From CAWGYT01 sp963826795 (GTDB lineage: Bacteria; Planctomycetota; Planctomycetia; Pirellulales; Pirellulaceae), in the NCBI GenBank assembly GCA_963826795.1, contig CAWGYT010000004.1:873783-937782 (forward strand): 64,000 nucleotides of DNA, written 5' to 3'. The notes under the pieces were generated by a model. That model saw nothing but the letters and a program-made list of their open reading frames with translations. It searched no databases and was not told the origin of the DNA. Position 1 is the stretch's first letter; the number at the start of each line of letters is the position of its first letter. Made by a program: the position numbers and the translations under genes. Positions 17,784 through 27,430 of the stretch are shown piece after piece.

Positions 17784-19342
17784 GGGGCGGCCTCCTCGGT
17801 CAATGGGACCTCGATGGCGACGCAGGACCCGCTGCCCGGAAAGCTGAGTATCTCGGCCTGGCCGCCGACGCTCGCGGCGCGCTCCTGGATCATGGAAAGA
17901 CCGAGGCCCGCCGGGCGCTTGTGCGCCTTGCGCGTGTCGAAGCCTACGCCGTCGTCCATGATCTTGACGATCAATCTTCCCGGCGATGGGATCTCCAGGA
18001 CCACGTCGATTCGCTTCGCCTTCGCATGGCGCACCGCGTTTCCCAGCGCCTCGCGGAAGGTCAGGAAGCACTGCTCCTTGACCCGTTCCGCCAGCCCCGG
18101 GCAGACATCCGGGGCGAACAGGCGAATGTCGACCCCGGCGCGCTCGCCGGTCTCGCTGCATTGGAAGCGGATGGCGTCGACCAGCGGCATGCGCTCGAGG
18201 AAAATCGGGCGCAGCTCCTGGCTCACTTCGCGAAGCTGCCCGAGGGCGGTACCGGCCTCGGCGATTGCCCCGTCGAGCAGCGCCTGCGGCATTGGCGACC
18301 CCTTTGCGGCCGACGCCCGAAGCCGCTTGAGCGACAGATTGACCGCCTGCATGGACTGGCCGACCACGTCGTGCAGGGACGCCGCGATGCGCTTGCGTTC
18401 GTCCTTCTCGACCTCTTCCCTGAGCCGGCGGACCTTCTGCGCCCGGGCCGCGCGCGACCTGACGGTCTGGATGCCGAATGCGAGATCGCCCGCGAGTTCT
18501 CCCAGCAGGGCGACCTCCCGGTCGTCGAAGGCGTCCGCCTCGGTCGAGAAGATGCTGAAATTGCCGAACACCGCCCCAGCCGCCTGGAGCGGCAGGGCGA
18601 CCATGGCGCGATAGCCGAAACGCCGTGCCGTGTCTCCCCACGGGGCCAGCTCGGGCTCTTTCTCGATGTTGCGCAGGATGACCGGGCGCCCGGTTTGGAT
18701 GGCGACCCGGCAGGCGCTCGGGTTGTTCTCGGCGTTAACCGCCGCGAGCATGGCGGCCGTGAAGTCCGCGTGCTCCATACCCGCGTGCGCGACCATGCGC
18801 ACCCGTGACCGCTTGCCGTTTCCTGCATAACCAACCCAGGCGAATGAGTAGCCCCCCGGTTCGACGAGGTTTTCGCAGAAGGCGTTCAGTAGTGCCCTCT
18901 CGTCGGTAGCACGGGCCAGGCTGTGGTTACAGTGGACGAGCACCGCTTGGGTGTTGTTCAAACGAAGCAGCTCCGCGTGCTCCGCGGCGCGCGTGGAAAT
19001 ATCCGCGGAGATGCCGACCAGTTTGACGATCTTTCCGGCCGCGCTGGGCACGGGAATGAAGCAGGAGGTGAAGTACCGCGTGCGTTTGGATCCGACAATG
19101 GCAAACTCGAACTCCGCGGCCTTGCCGACGAGCGCCTCCGCCATTAGGAGCCCGATCCGCTCGCGATCCTGCGGACCCACGAATTCCAGGTAAGGAAGCC
19201 CTACGACCTCATCCTGGTCGGCGACGCCGAGCAGATTCAGCCCCGCTCGGTTCATGGACAGCAGGCGGCCTTCGGTGTCGATTTCGTGGATGCACAATGG
19301 CGCTTGATCAAACAGGATCCTGAACTGATCCGATTCCGCCAT
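17780..19342 (-). CDS. Cytoplasmic PAS-GAF histidine kinase (HisKA_3)
   Basis: A soluble kinase of 520 residues without membrane helices. A PAS domain covers roughly residues 5-125 (LFDQAPLCIHEIDTEGRLL, VKLVGISADIS), a GAF domain about 135-300 (VMVALPLQAAGAVFGNFSIF region), then a HisKA_3 box (DERKRIAASLHDVVGQSMQA, phospho-accepting His in LHD) and an ATPase domain (REALGNAVRHAKAKRI, DDGVGFD, GLGLSMIQERA). This is the usual partner of NarL-type regulators. Start MAES at 19342 is set by GGAGG upstream. Confidence 0.88.
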   Translation of the reverse strand: MAESDQFRILFDQAPLCIHEIDTEGRLLSMNRAGLNLLGVADQDEVVGLPYLEFVGPQDRERIGLLMAEALVGKAAEFEFAIVGSKRTRYFTSCFIPVPSAAGKIVKLVGISADISTRAAEHAELLRLNNTQAVLVHCNHSLARATDERALLNAFCENLVEPGGYSFAWVGYAGNGKRSRVRMVAHAGMEHADFTAAMLAAVNAENNPSACRVAIQTGRPVILRNIEKEPELAPWGDTARRFGYRAMVALPLQAAGAVFGNFSIFSTEADAFDDREVALLGELAGDLAFGIQTVRSRAARAQKVRRLREEVEKDERKRIAASLHDVVGQSMQAVNLSLKRLRASAAKGSPMPQALLDGAIAEAGTALGQLREVSQELRPIFLERMPLVDAIRFQCSETGERAGVDIRLFAPDVCPGLAERVKEQCFLTFREALGNAVRHAKAKRIDVVLEIPSPGRLIVKIMDDGVGFDTRKAHKRPAGLGLSMIQERAASVGGQAEILSFPGSGSCVAIEVPLTEEAAP

Positions 19343-20047
19343 TCTCCCCTCCTCTTTTGCCCATTCTTTGCGGGCACGATTGGATCCCGTCCCAGGCTGA
19401 TCAGCAAAGGCGATATGTCGCGCCGCGGCGTGGGTGAAGGTGTTGCCGCGCCTTTCAGTCGGAGGGGCCACCCTACGGGTCGAGCCTCTAAGGCGCTCGG
19501 CGACTTGCGCGGCATTATTGGAGCAGGGTAGCGGATCAACGGGAAAAAACCAGCTCAATGTAAACGCCAGAAGTACGTGGCTGGGCGGCCGCCTGTCTGC
19601 AAGACACCGAACCGCCGATTTTTCTCGGATTGCGGTAACGTGAACGCCGGTGGCGCTATCTCGCCGTCGATGCACCGGCTGGCGCCACCCGGGTTGCCAA
19701 GGTTCGAGCCCGGGCTGCCACGCAGGCGCGCACCCGGTAGAGCAGCCGCCGCGGGCCGTCCATTCCGTACGATTAGCGCCGCGTACGCACAGAACACTTC
19801 CGCAAGCCATTGATGCTTATAGATCTAGCAATGGCTCATTTATTGCTGATGCTTAGTCGAACGGTCTAGAAGACCAGCTGACTTCGCCGGTCCGGTGACC
19901 CGATCGGTCGAAATCCGGCCCCCTGAATACGGTCTTCTGCGAAGACCTTCACGGCGGCAACGCCCGGTCTCCGGTATTCGGTGGACGCGGCAGCCGGTGC
20001 GGCGCGTCGGCGCGACAGGACGGGACAAGAGCGAGAGGTGCGCTTCA
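19343..20047. other. Intergenic, no gene recognised
   Basis: About 700 bp between divergent genes. Open frames exist on both strands but have arginine- and proline-rich composition and no recognisable domain, so I treat them as shadows. The promoters for the kinase operon and the membrane protein should lie here. AT-rich sequence around 19,815-19,850 is the most promoter-like part. Confidence 0.5.
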
Positions 20048-20878
20048 GTGACTTATAAAGACATTCCGCGTCTGCTGACGATGACTATCGTCTGGCTGCT
20101 GCTGTTCGCCTGGCACCTGAACGCGCACCGCCTGGACTGCAACCTCGCATTGGCGCTGATCGGCCTGTTCACGCTCGTTCTGCTGCTCTCGGGGACGGAG
20201 ACCGCTTACGCGCGGCGCCGCGCGTTCCTGAACGAGCATCTGGAACCCAAGGGCTTTCTGTTCCGTGCGTTGCGGCGAAACATCGCCCTGACCGGCGCCG
20301 AGGCGCTGAAGTCCGCGGCCCTCGCCCTGATCCTCGTCGTCGGTGCCCTGACGCTGGCGCCCCGGCAGTGGTCCCTGATGTTCGCCGCGGTCCTGCTTCT
20401 CGGGCTCCTGCTGCCGCGTCTGCACGGGGTGCTGGTCGGGCAGGTGCGCGAGGAGTATCTCTACGCGACCGCCCGCCGCTGGGCGATGTGGGTCAGCACG
20501 ACGCTGCTGCTGCTCGAATCGGTCTTCGTCCTGTTCTTTTCGGCGACCGAGAATTTTGTTGGCCTACGCTGGCAAGAGGTCATCACGATGGGCGCCGCGC
20601 AGCCGGACGCCCTGTGCGACGGAATCGCCAGTCTCGCGCGGGTTACCTCGGCGATCGGCGCCCTTGGCGTCTGGTCCGTCCAGAACCTGGGACGCAGCAT
20701 GAACGACCTGCCTCAGGCGCTGATGGCGGCGATGGGCATGGTCGCCTCCATCACCTTGTCGTTCCTGATCGCCTACGCCTACAGCCGGGCCCTCGTCGGG
20801 GTGGTCAGCCGACCCTGGACCATGTGGCGGTCGGTTCCCCGCGGCGCGCACTCGATCGACGAGGACCAGACGCTCTAG
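20048..20878 (+). CDS. Integral membrane protein, unknown
   Basis: A 276-residue protein with about six hydrophobic helices (for example TIVWLLLFAWHL, LALALIGLFTLVLLLSG, SAALALILVVGALTLA, WSLMFAAVLLLGLLLP, WVSTTLLLLESVFVLFFS, MVASITLSFLIAYAYS). I do not recognise the family. I chose the GTG at 20048 because GAGAGG lies just ahead and the earlier in-frame codons are arginine-rich without a pattern. A GGDEF-EAL protein follows 72 bp downstream, so a joint role in signalling is possible but unproven. Confidence 0.6.
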   Translation: MTYKDIPRLLTMTIVWLLLFAWHLNAHRLDCNLALALIGLFTLVLLLSGTETAYARRRAFLNEHLEPKGFLFRALRRNIALTGAEALKSAALALILVVGALTLAPRQWSLMFAAVLLLGLLLPRLHGVLVGQVREEYLYATARRWAMWVSTTLLLLESVFVLFFSATENFVGLRWQEVITMGAAQPDALCDGIASLARVTSAIGALGVWSVQNLGRSMNDLPQALMAAMGMVASITLSFLIAYAYSRALVGVVSRPWTMWRSVPRGAHSIDEDQTL

Positions 20879-20950
20879 GCCAATGGACATCCCGTAAGAC
20901 TTGAAATCGGGAACCGCGGCCAGCGGCGCCCCGAAAGGAACGAGAAAGCA

Positions 20951-23419
20951 ATGGAACGCGGCCGATTTTCGACGCTCCTACGCAACCCCCGGGCTAAGCA
21001 CGTCCGGGGCCTGCTGCTGGTCCTAATACCACTTTGCCCGCAGGCGTCCGGGAACGACCTGGCGATCGCTGAATCGGGCAGAACGCTGGCCTCGCTCGCC
21101 AGTGCGGCGCTGCGTGTCCATCCGGTCCTGGAGATCGTTAGGCTCGGCTCCGCCCCCATCACGACCCGAGAAGATGAAGGCGTCGAGCGCGCTCCCCTAC
21201 CAACGATGCCCGCCGACCCCGCTCGCCTACCGGGCCGAGCGGTACTGCGAGCGTCCCGTCTCCAGAACTGGAGTGCGCTCGTCCCCATCGCGCTGCTGGC
21301 AGCGGGCAGCCTGGTCGGTCTGGCTCGGGTCAGGGTCTGGAGCCGGTCCCTTCCCCTGACACGCTACTGGTTCCACACGGCTGCAAGCGCCCCGGCGCGA
21401 GCGCCGGCCAAGCCACCGCGCCAGCACCCCGGTGCAGGGCTGGATGAACGGCTGCTGGGCCAACTGGCGGGCGCGGCCCTCGACGGGGTCCTTATCCTCG
21501 ACGACGCGGGCCGGATCCTGCACGTCAATGCGCTGGCGGCGGCGATCCTCGGAGCCGGCGACCCGGAGAACCTCGGCGGTGTCGATCTTTACGACTGGCT
21601 AACGCGACGAATCACACCAGACGGACCCGGAACCAGGGTCCAGCAGGCGGCAGAGTCCTCCGCGGGAACGCACAAGGACGGCATCTGGCACCTCGACGGG
21701 ACAAGACCGAATGGCCATGGATTCACGGCGGAGGTCGCGATTTCGGCGCTCCGGCTGAATGACCGCTGGGGCGCGATCGCCATCGTCCGCGACGTCACCG
21801 AACGCGTACGAACCGAGCGCCGGATCACCGAGACCCGCGAAGGCTTCCGACGCATCGTCGAGGACAGCCCGACCGGCATCCTGATTCTCGACCCCCGCGG
21901 CGATGAGCTCTACGCAAACAGGGCCGCACAGACGTTTCTCGCAACCGCTCCGGGGCGGGCCGTTTCGGTGCCGTTCGCGTTACCCGGCCAGGCGTCGGCC
22001 AGGAGCGAGATCCGCGTCCAGCGGGCGGACGGCTCGCGCGGTTTTGTGTCCCTTTCGGTTACCGAGATCACCTGGCAAGGGGCGCCGGCGTTGCTGGCGA
22101 TACTGGACGACATCACCGAGCGCAAGTCCGACGAGGAGCGCATGCGCCGGCTCGCCTTCCAGGACACCCTGACGAGCCTGCCCAACCGCAGCGGGTTTCT
22201 CGATCACCTCCGGCGAATCACGCGGCGGGCTCCGGATCAAACGAACGCCTTCGCACTGCTGTTCATCGATCTGGACCGCTTCAAGGTCATCAACGACACC
22301 CTCGGACACGCCGTCGGGGACGATCTGCTCGCGGCCGTGGCCTCGCGTCTCTCCAACCAGGTGCGCGGCGCCGATTGCGTAGCCCGAATGGGGGGGGACG
22401 AGTTCACGGCCACTATCAGCGGAGTGCGCACATCGCAAGACGTGGAGGCCGTGGTCCGCAAGTTCAGGGATGCCTTTAGAGACCCCTTCGCGTTCCGGGA
22501 CCGCACCCTTTACATCACCGCCAGCATAGGCGTCGCCCTGTACCCGAGTGACGGTAGTGACCCGGACCTGCTGCTGCGTCACGCCGACACGGCGATGTAC
22601 GACGCCAAGTCCCGGGGTGCCGGGTTGTTCAGCCTCTACCGGCCCGAGATGAGCGTGGAGACCCAATCCCGCCTGGAACTGGAGGCCGCGCTGCACCGCG
22701 CCGTGAGCCGTGGCGAGTTCGTGCTCCACTACCAGCCGCAGGTGCGGCTCGCCGACCGGGCGGCGATCGGCGCCGAGGCCCTGTTGCGGTGGCGGCACCC
22801 GGAGCGCGGGCTTCTGGCGCCGGACCAGTTCCTCCCACTGCTCGAGGACACCGGGCTCATCATCGAGGTTGGCGAGTGGGTCTTGGAGAGCGCATGTGCT
22901 CAGGCGCTGAACTGGCGGCGGGAGGGCGAGCACGGCCCGCCGGTATCGATCAATGTCTCCGCGATTCAGGTCGAGCGTGGCGGCCTGGCGGAGTCGATTC
23001 TGCGCCTGATCAGGGACCGGGGTCTTCAGCGGGGTCTGCTTCACCTCGAGCTGACCGAAACGACGATGTTTCGCAACATGGAGCGTTCCGTCGAATTGCT
23101 GAACAGCCTGGTCGCCCTTGGCGTGCACCTGGCGATCGACGACTTCGGCACCGGCCACAGCTCGCTCGGGATGGTCAGGCGGCTGCCCGTGTCCACGATC
23201 AAGCTGGATCGGGATTTCGTCCGCGGCATTGCCGAACACTCGGCCGACCAGGCCCTGGCCAAGGCCACGATCGCAATGGCCCACGGGCTCGGCAAGACGG
23301 TCGTCGCCGAGGGTGTCGAAACCGAGGAGCAGGTGCGGGTGCTGCTCGCGCTTGGCTGCGACGCCGCCCAGGGGCACTATTTCGGCGGCCCCGTGCCACC
23401 GGAAGAGCTGAGGTTCTGA
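20951..23419 (+). CDS. PAS-GGDEF-EAL cyclic-di-GMP signalling protein
   Basis: An 822-residue membrane protein. A signal or anchor helix lies near residues 18-34 and a second helix near 105-125 (ALVPIALLAAGSLVGLARV). Two PAS domains follow at about 170-290 and 300-425. The diguanylate cyclase domain has an intact GGDEF (481-485, ARMGGDEF) after LFIDLDRFKVINDTLGHAVG. The EAL domain has intact EAL (609-611), the ExLxR motif in AEALLRWRHP, NVSAIQ, ELTET and DDFGTGHSSL. Both catalytic signatures are present, so it may be bifunctional, making and breaking cyclic-di-GMP. Confidence 0.92.
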   Translation: MERGRFSTLLRNPRAKHVRGLLLVLIPLCPQASGNDLAIAESGRTLASLASAALRVHPVLEIVRLGSAPITTREDEGVERAPLPTMPADPARLPGRAVLRASRLQNWSALVPIALLAAGSLVGLARVRVWSRSLPLTRYWFHTAASAPARAPAKPPRQHPGAGLDERLLGQLAGAALDGVLILDDAGRILHVNALAAAILGAGDPENLGGVDLYDWLTRRITPDGPGTRVQQAAESSAGTHKDGIWHLDGTRPNGHGFTAEVAISALRLNDRWGAIAIVRDVTERVRTERRITETREGFRRIVEDSPTGILILDPRGDELYANRAAQTFLATAPGRAVSVPFALPGQASARSEIRVQRADGSRGFVSLSVTEITWQGAPALLAILDDITERKSDEERMRRLAFQDTLTSLPNRSGFLDHLRRITRRAPDQTNAFALLFIDLDRFKVINDTLGHAVGDDLLAAVASRLSNQVRGADCVARMGGDEFTATISGVRTSQDVEAVVRKFRDAFRDPFAFRDRTLYITASIGVALYPSDGSDPDLLLRHADTAMYDAKSRGAGLFSLYRPEMSVETQSRLELEAALHRAVSRGEFVLHYQPQVRLADRAAIGAEALLRWRHPERGLLAPDQFLPLLEDTGLIIEVGEWVLESACAQALNWRREGEHGPPVSINVSAIQVERGGLAESILRLIRDRGLQRGLLHLELTETTMFRNMERSVELLNSLVALGVHLAIDDFGTGHSSLGMVRRLPVSTIKLDRDFVRGIAEHSADQALAKATIAMAHGLGKTVVAEGVETEEQVRVLLALGCDAAQGHYFGGPVPPEELRF

Positions 23420-23520
23420 CTCGTCCGCCGATGGATCGGATGTAGCACGCGGGGACCGCCGCGAACGCCAACGTCATGAGCCGCCCGGGACGACGCTAGC
23501 GCTTGTCTCGGTAAGCGCCG

Positions 23521-23733
23521 TCAGGGATCTGAACCACCGGCCCCCGCGCGCATCACCATCTTGTGCCTTCGGGCCGGCTCCGAGTCCAGGAAGTCGCGCA
23601 TCGCGAGTGCGGCGATGCGGATGCGTTCTTCCTGGTGCGGGAAGGCCTCGATCTGCTCCCGTACCCATTCCCCCAGCGCCGCCTCGAAGGTCGTCCCCGT
23701 AAACACGAACACCCGGTCTTTGAGCTCCGACAT
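23521..23733 (-). CDS. Small conserved hypothetical protein
   Basis: A 70-residue soluble protein, MSELKDRVFVFTGTTFEAAL then a helix with Glu/Arg pairs and MRDFLDSEPARRHKMVMRAG. I do not know its function. The start at 23733 is preferred because upstream in-frame codons read into the divergent kinase-fold gene. It lies 88 bp from that gene, so they share an intergenic promoter region. Confidence 0.5.
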   Translation of the reverse strand: MSELKDRVFVFTGTTFEAALGEWVREQIEAFPHQEERIRIAALAMRDFLDSEPARRHKMVMRAGAGGSDP

Positions 23734-23821
23734 GGTCACTCCGATCCTGCACCGCATCGGCGGCATGGTAACCGAGACGCCACCGTGACAACCGGGGCCG
23801 CTCGCTGGCACAGTAGCGGCC

Positions 23822-24937
23822 ATGCAAGAGGCCCCGTCGAACACCAGCACGCCCGAATCGGCCGACCTCCGCTCGCTCGCCTCGCGCTTCGCCGTCGATC
23901 CGCCCGTCCGCGAGGTGCGGCCCCTCGGCAAGGGTCTGATCAACGAGACATTCAGCGTATCGGCGGGTGGTGGTCACTACGTGCTGCAGCGCATCAACGC
24001 CCGGGTGTTTCCGTACCCCGAGCAGATCATGGCGAACCTGCGCGCGCTCTGCGGTCATGCCGCCCGGCACCCGGACGCGGGCATTCGAATACCGGCACTG
24101 ATCCCGACCCGGAACGGTGACGCCTTCCTCCGCGCCACCGACGGAGGCATCTGGCGTCTGATGGAAATGATCCCCGACGCGGTCACCCTTACGCGCATCG
24201 AGACGTCGATGCAGGCGCACGAGACCGGCCGCGCGCTCGGCCGTTTTCATGGGCTGGTGGGCTCGCTGCCCCCGGAGCGACTCGGACTGTCGCTGCCGGG
24301 GTTTCACCGCACGCCTCGTTACCTGGATCGCCTGTTCACCGCGCTGGAACCGGGTGACCGGGCCGCCCATTCAGATTCCGTCCGCGCCTGTGTCAGCTTC
24401 GTCCGGGCACGCACTGGACTGGCTGAGGTCCTGGAGTCGGCCCGCGACAGCGGCCGCATCCGGGTTCGGGTCACCCACGGCGATCCCAAGATCGACAATA
24501 TTCTGTTCTCGCGCGCGGACGGCCGGGCGCTGGCCCTGATCGACCTGGACACGGTCCAGCCGGGTCTGATCCAACACGATCTGGGCGACTGCCTGCGTTC
24601 GGCCTGCAACAGGAGAGGCGAGGACGCCCGCGGCGAGGAGGCCGTGCGATTCGACCTGAATGTCTGCCGCGGCATCGTCGCCGGCTATGCCGAGGCAACC
24701 CGGGGGCGGCTGACGGACGACGACACCGCGCTGCTGTACGATGCCGTGCGCCTGATGCCGTTCGAGCTGGGGGTGCGATTTCTGACCGACCACCTGGAAG
24801 GCGATCGCTATTTCCGCGTCCGCGAGCCGGGCGAGAACCTGCGCAAGGCGGGGGTCCAGTTCGCGCTGGTCGAGGACATCGAGCGCAATGAGCACAGGAT
24901 CCGCGGCATCATTACGGACTGTTTCGCCCGGGCCTGA
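23822..24937 (+). CDS. Aminoglycoside phosphotransferase-fold sugar kinase
   Basis: A 371-residue kinase-fold protein. The catalytic loop is VTHGDPKIDNILFS and the metal-binding Asp is in ALALIDLDTVQPG; the nucleotide-binding part shows PLGKGLINETFSV and YVLQRIN. This arrangement fits the APH superfamily and resembles N-acetylhexosamine 1-kinase / phosphomucomutase-associated kinases more than drug-resistance enzymes. A sugar is the likeliest substrate, but the neighbours give no pathway. It stands alone on the plus strand, with an esterase gene 92 bp downstream. Confidence 0.75.
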   Translation: MQEAPSNTSTPESADLRSLASRFAVDPPVREVRPLGKGLINETFSVSAGGGHYVLQRINARVFPYPEQIMANLRALCGHAARHPDAGIRIPALIPTRNGDAFLRATDGGIWRLMEMIPDAVTLTRIETSMQAHETGRALGRFHGLVGSLPPERLGLSLPGFHRTPRYLDRLFTALEPGDRAAHSDSVRACVSFVRARTGLAEVLESARDSGRIRVRVTHGDPKIDNILFSRADGRALALIDLDTVQPGLIQHDLGDCLRSACNRRGEDARGEEAVRFDLNVCRGIVAGYAEATRGRLTDDDTALLYDAVRLMPFELGVRFLTDHLEGDRYFRVREPGENLRKAGVQFALVEDIERNEHRIRGIITDCFARA

Positions 24938-25029
24938 TCCCGTCGGAGCATCGCGCCACACGAACCCCGGATCCCAAACCCCGACGGCCGCGGGCTGCAA
25001 GCGATGGGGATTCAACAAGACGCACCGCA

Positions 25030-25608
25030 ATGCTCGTATACCTTCACGGACTCAACAGCTCGTCCCAATCCGCCAAGGCCCTGGCGCTGCGCGAGCACCT
25101 GGCGCCCCATAGGGTCCTGGCCCCGGACTACCCGGCACACCGGCCGGCCGAGGCGGTGGAGCACCTGTCCCGGTATTTCGCCGACCTCGAGGGCGACACA
25201 CCCGCGGTGATCGGCAGCTCGATGGGCGGCTTCTACGGCCAGTTCCTGGCGCGACGGTTCGTCTTCTCCCATCTGTTCATGATCAACCCGGCGCTGAAAC
25301 CCTGGGACCTTTTCCTGGAGTACGTGGGCGAAACCCAGACCACGGCCAGCGGCGAGGTCTACGAGGTCACCCGGCCCCTGATCGAGAGCACGCGGCGCTT
25401 CGGGATCGACAACCCCTGCGACGGCGTGCCGACGACGCTGTTCCTGGACCGTGGCGACGAGGTCATCGACTACCGGATCGCCGAAGGACTCTATAGCGCG
25501 TGCGGCCGGCTGATGATCTGGGACGGGGGCGACCACGCCTTCCAGCATCTGGACGATGCGATCGAGGTGATACGCGGTCATTTGGACGCAAGCGGAAGGC
25601 CCGGCTGA
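25030..25608 (+). CDS. YqiA-type alpha/beta-hydrolase
   Basis: A 192-residue esterase. It begins at once with LVYLHGLNSSSQSAKA, the oxyanion-hole strand; the nucleophile elbow is IGSSMGGFYG; the acid is in FLDRGDEVIDY; the histidine is in WDGGDHAFQHLD. Size and motifs match YqiA/YcfP-type small esterases. Cytoplasmic with no signal. The natural substrate of this family is not settled. Confidence 0.82.
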   Translation: MLVYLHGLNSSSQSAKALALREHLAPHRVLAPDYPAHRPAEAVEHLSRYFADLEGDTPAVIGSSMGGFYGQFLARRFVFSHLFMINPALKPWDLFLEYVGETQTTASGEVYEVTRPLIESTRRFGIDNPCDGVPTTLFLDRGDEVIDYRIAEGLYSACGRLMIWDGGDHAFQHLDDAIEVIRGHLDASGRPG

Positions 25609-25649
25609 CGCCAATTGCCGCGGCTCGCGTGCCGGCCACCGCGGCGCGG

Positions 25650-26843
25650 TCAGCCAAGCAGCTGGTCGATGATGTGAAAACCGGCGACGTAGGTCCCGAT
25701 CGCCGAGCCGAGCGTGCTCAGAAGGAACACCAGGAAGACGCGCGAGATGCGGTTGCGCCACCAGCCGCGCCAATGGGAGACGTCCTCGCGCAGACGGCCG
25801 AAATCGCCGACGCTCGGCTTGCGCAACGACAGCTCCACGGCCCCGGTAACCATGCCGGCCCCGACGGTCGGGTTCAACGAGGTCAGGGGCGCTGCCAGGA
25901 ATGCGGAGACGACGGTCAGTGGGTGCCCGCGGGCGATCAGGGCCCCGAGCGCCGACAGGCCGCCGTTGATCAGCACCCAGGCGATCACGAGATTCCACCC
26001 CAGCTCGGGGCTGCGCGCGAAACCGTAGGCAAAGCCCGCCAACACCAGCCCAACGATTCCCCAGGGCAGTATCTTCGGCCAGCGACTCGGGCGCGGCAGG
26101 CGTTCGAGCTCGGCGATCTCGGTCGCCGGGTCGCGTGAGTCGTCCTCCAGATAACCGGCAAGACCCTTCAGGTGACCGACGCCGACGGCGGCGAGCACGC
26201 GCTCGGCGCCTGACCGCTCCGCCTCGCGCCGGAGTTTGGCGGCCATGTAGCGGTCGCGCTCGTCGATCAGCGGGACGTAAAGATCCTGACGGTCATGGGC
26301 AAACTCGGCGAAGGCGGTCTCGAGCACGTCCCCCTCCTTCAGGCGCTCCACCTCCTCCTCGGTGACATCGTCCGCCGTGATCATCGCGGCAAGCAGGCCG
26401 GAAAACAGCGTATAGCGCTTCCACCAGCCGAGGTTCGCCGAGATGCGCCGCAGCGTGACACCGATGTCGCGGTCGATCAGCAGCACCGGGAGGTCCATCT
26501 CCCGGGCGAGGCGGATCGCCATCCGCTGCTCCGCGCCGGGCTCGATGCCGAACTGGTCCGCCAGACGCTGCTGGTAGGCGGAAAGTACCAGGCTCGCCAC
26601 CACCATATAGACACGCTTTTCCCGGATGACCGAGAACAGGTCCATCTGGGACAGGGACTTGGGATCGACCAGCGCGTTGAAGCGACTGCGGCAGAGCTCG
26701 ACGGCCACGGCGTCGTAGTCACCGCTCTCGATCAGTCGGCGGACCTGCTCGGCGCTCGCCCTGGAAACGTGGGCGGTGCCGAGCAGAGTGATCCGGGTGC
26801 TTCCGACAACGATCTCGCGTTGGGGTTCTTGTGAGTCGGACAT
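25650..26843 (-). CDS. TraB/PrgY-family membrane protein
   Basis: A 397-residue protein. The N-terminal domain of about 230 residues has the conserved TraB features: LLGTAHVSRASAEQV, AVAVELCRSRFNAL and AAVGVGHLKGLAGYL, with His and Glu that look metal-binding. Four to five membrane helices follow from about residue 250 to the end. In enterococci this family shuts down a peptide pheromone; in proteobacteria the role is unknown, and a membrane metallopeptidase has been suggested. Start MSDSQ at 26843 begins just before the conserved domain. Confidence 0.82.
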   Translation of the reverse strand: MSDSQEPQREIVVGSTRITLLGTAHVSRASAEQVRRLIESGDYDAVAVELCRSRFNALVDPKSLSQMDLFSVIREKRVYMVVASLVLSAYQQRLADQFGIEPGAEQRMAIRLAREMDLPVLLIDRDIGVTLRRISANLGWWKRYTLFSGLLAAMITADDVTEEEVERLKEGDVLETAFAEFAHDRQDLYVPLIDERDRYMAAKLRREAERSGAERVLAAVGVGHLKGLAGYLEDDSRDPATEIAELERLPRPSRWPKILPWGIVGLVLAGFAYGFARSPELGWNLVIAWVLINGGLSALGALIARGHPLTVVSAFLAAPLTSLNPTVGAGMVTGAVELSLRKPSVGDFGRLREDVSHWRGWWRNRISRVFLVFLLSTLGSAIGTYVAGFHIIDQLLG

Positions 26844-26972
26844 GAAGCGAGTCGCGGCGGTGGGCAAGGCCTTGCATGATAACCCAGCGCCGCCGGGTGC
26901 GACGGCGGTCATTGGTGAGCCAATGCCCATGCCGTATCATTCCCCTGTCGTCGACACGCCCGCGGAGTCCCT

Positions 26973-27392
26973 ATGGCGCACCTTGTCCTCAGAACCCTAC
27001 CCGTCGCGGGGGCGCTCATCGGCGTTCTGCTAATGGCCGGTTGCGGTGCCGTGGAGAAGGACAAGCGGACCAACAGCCTTCAGGCGGCCACCCACGGTTA
27101 CCAATCGGCTATCCGCTGGGGCTACTACGAGACCGCCTTCGGCTACCTGCACCCGGACCAGCGCAAGGACAAAGCGGTACCCGAATCGCTCGAGGGACTG
27201 AGGCTGACAGGCTACGACGTCGTGCAGCCGCCGGTGATGCAGGACGAGGACTCCGCCACCCAGGTGGTGCGCATCGACTACCTCCACGAGGACACCCAGG
27301 TCGTCAAACAGCTGGTGGACCGTCAGGTCTGGCGCTGGGACGACAAACTGGAGTCCTGGTGGCTTCATTCCGGGCTGCCCAAGTTCGAGTAG
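26973..27392 (+). CDS. Outer-membrane-type lipoprotein, unknown
   Basis: A 139-residue lipoprotein with signal peptide and lipobox LLMAGC (Cys at residue 24). The mature part is a small alpha/beta domain (ATHGYQSAIRWGYYETAFGY, then VVRIDYLHEDTQVVKQLVD and WRWDDKLESWWL), with the look of an NTF2-like or SnoaL-like fold. No Asp follows the lipid Cys (Gly is at +2), so outer membrane sorting is expected. Divergent from the TraB gene and 38 bp upstream of the AI-2E family gene. Confidence 0.75.
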   Translation: MAHLVLRTLPVAGALIGVLLMAGCGAVEKDKRTNSLQAATHGYQSAIRWGYYETAFGYLHPDQRKDKAVPESLEGLRLTGYDVVQPPVMQDEDSATQVVRIDYLHEDTQVVKQLVDRQVWRWDDKLESWWLHSGLPKFE

Positions 27393-27430
27393 ACCGCGTC
27401 GGCAACCACCCGGACAGCTAACACGCCCCG

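Noticed and set aside
21980..23377. A 465-codon antisense frame under the GGDEF-EAL gene
   Set aside because: It mirrors codon bias of the plus-strand gene, whose catalytic motifs are intact; no motif is seen in the antisense product.
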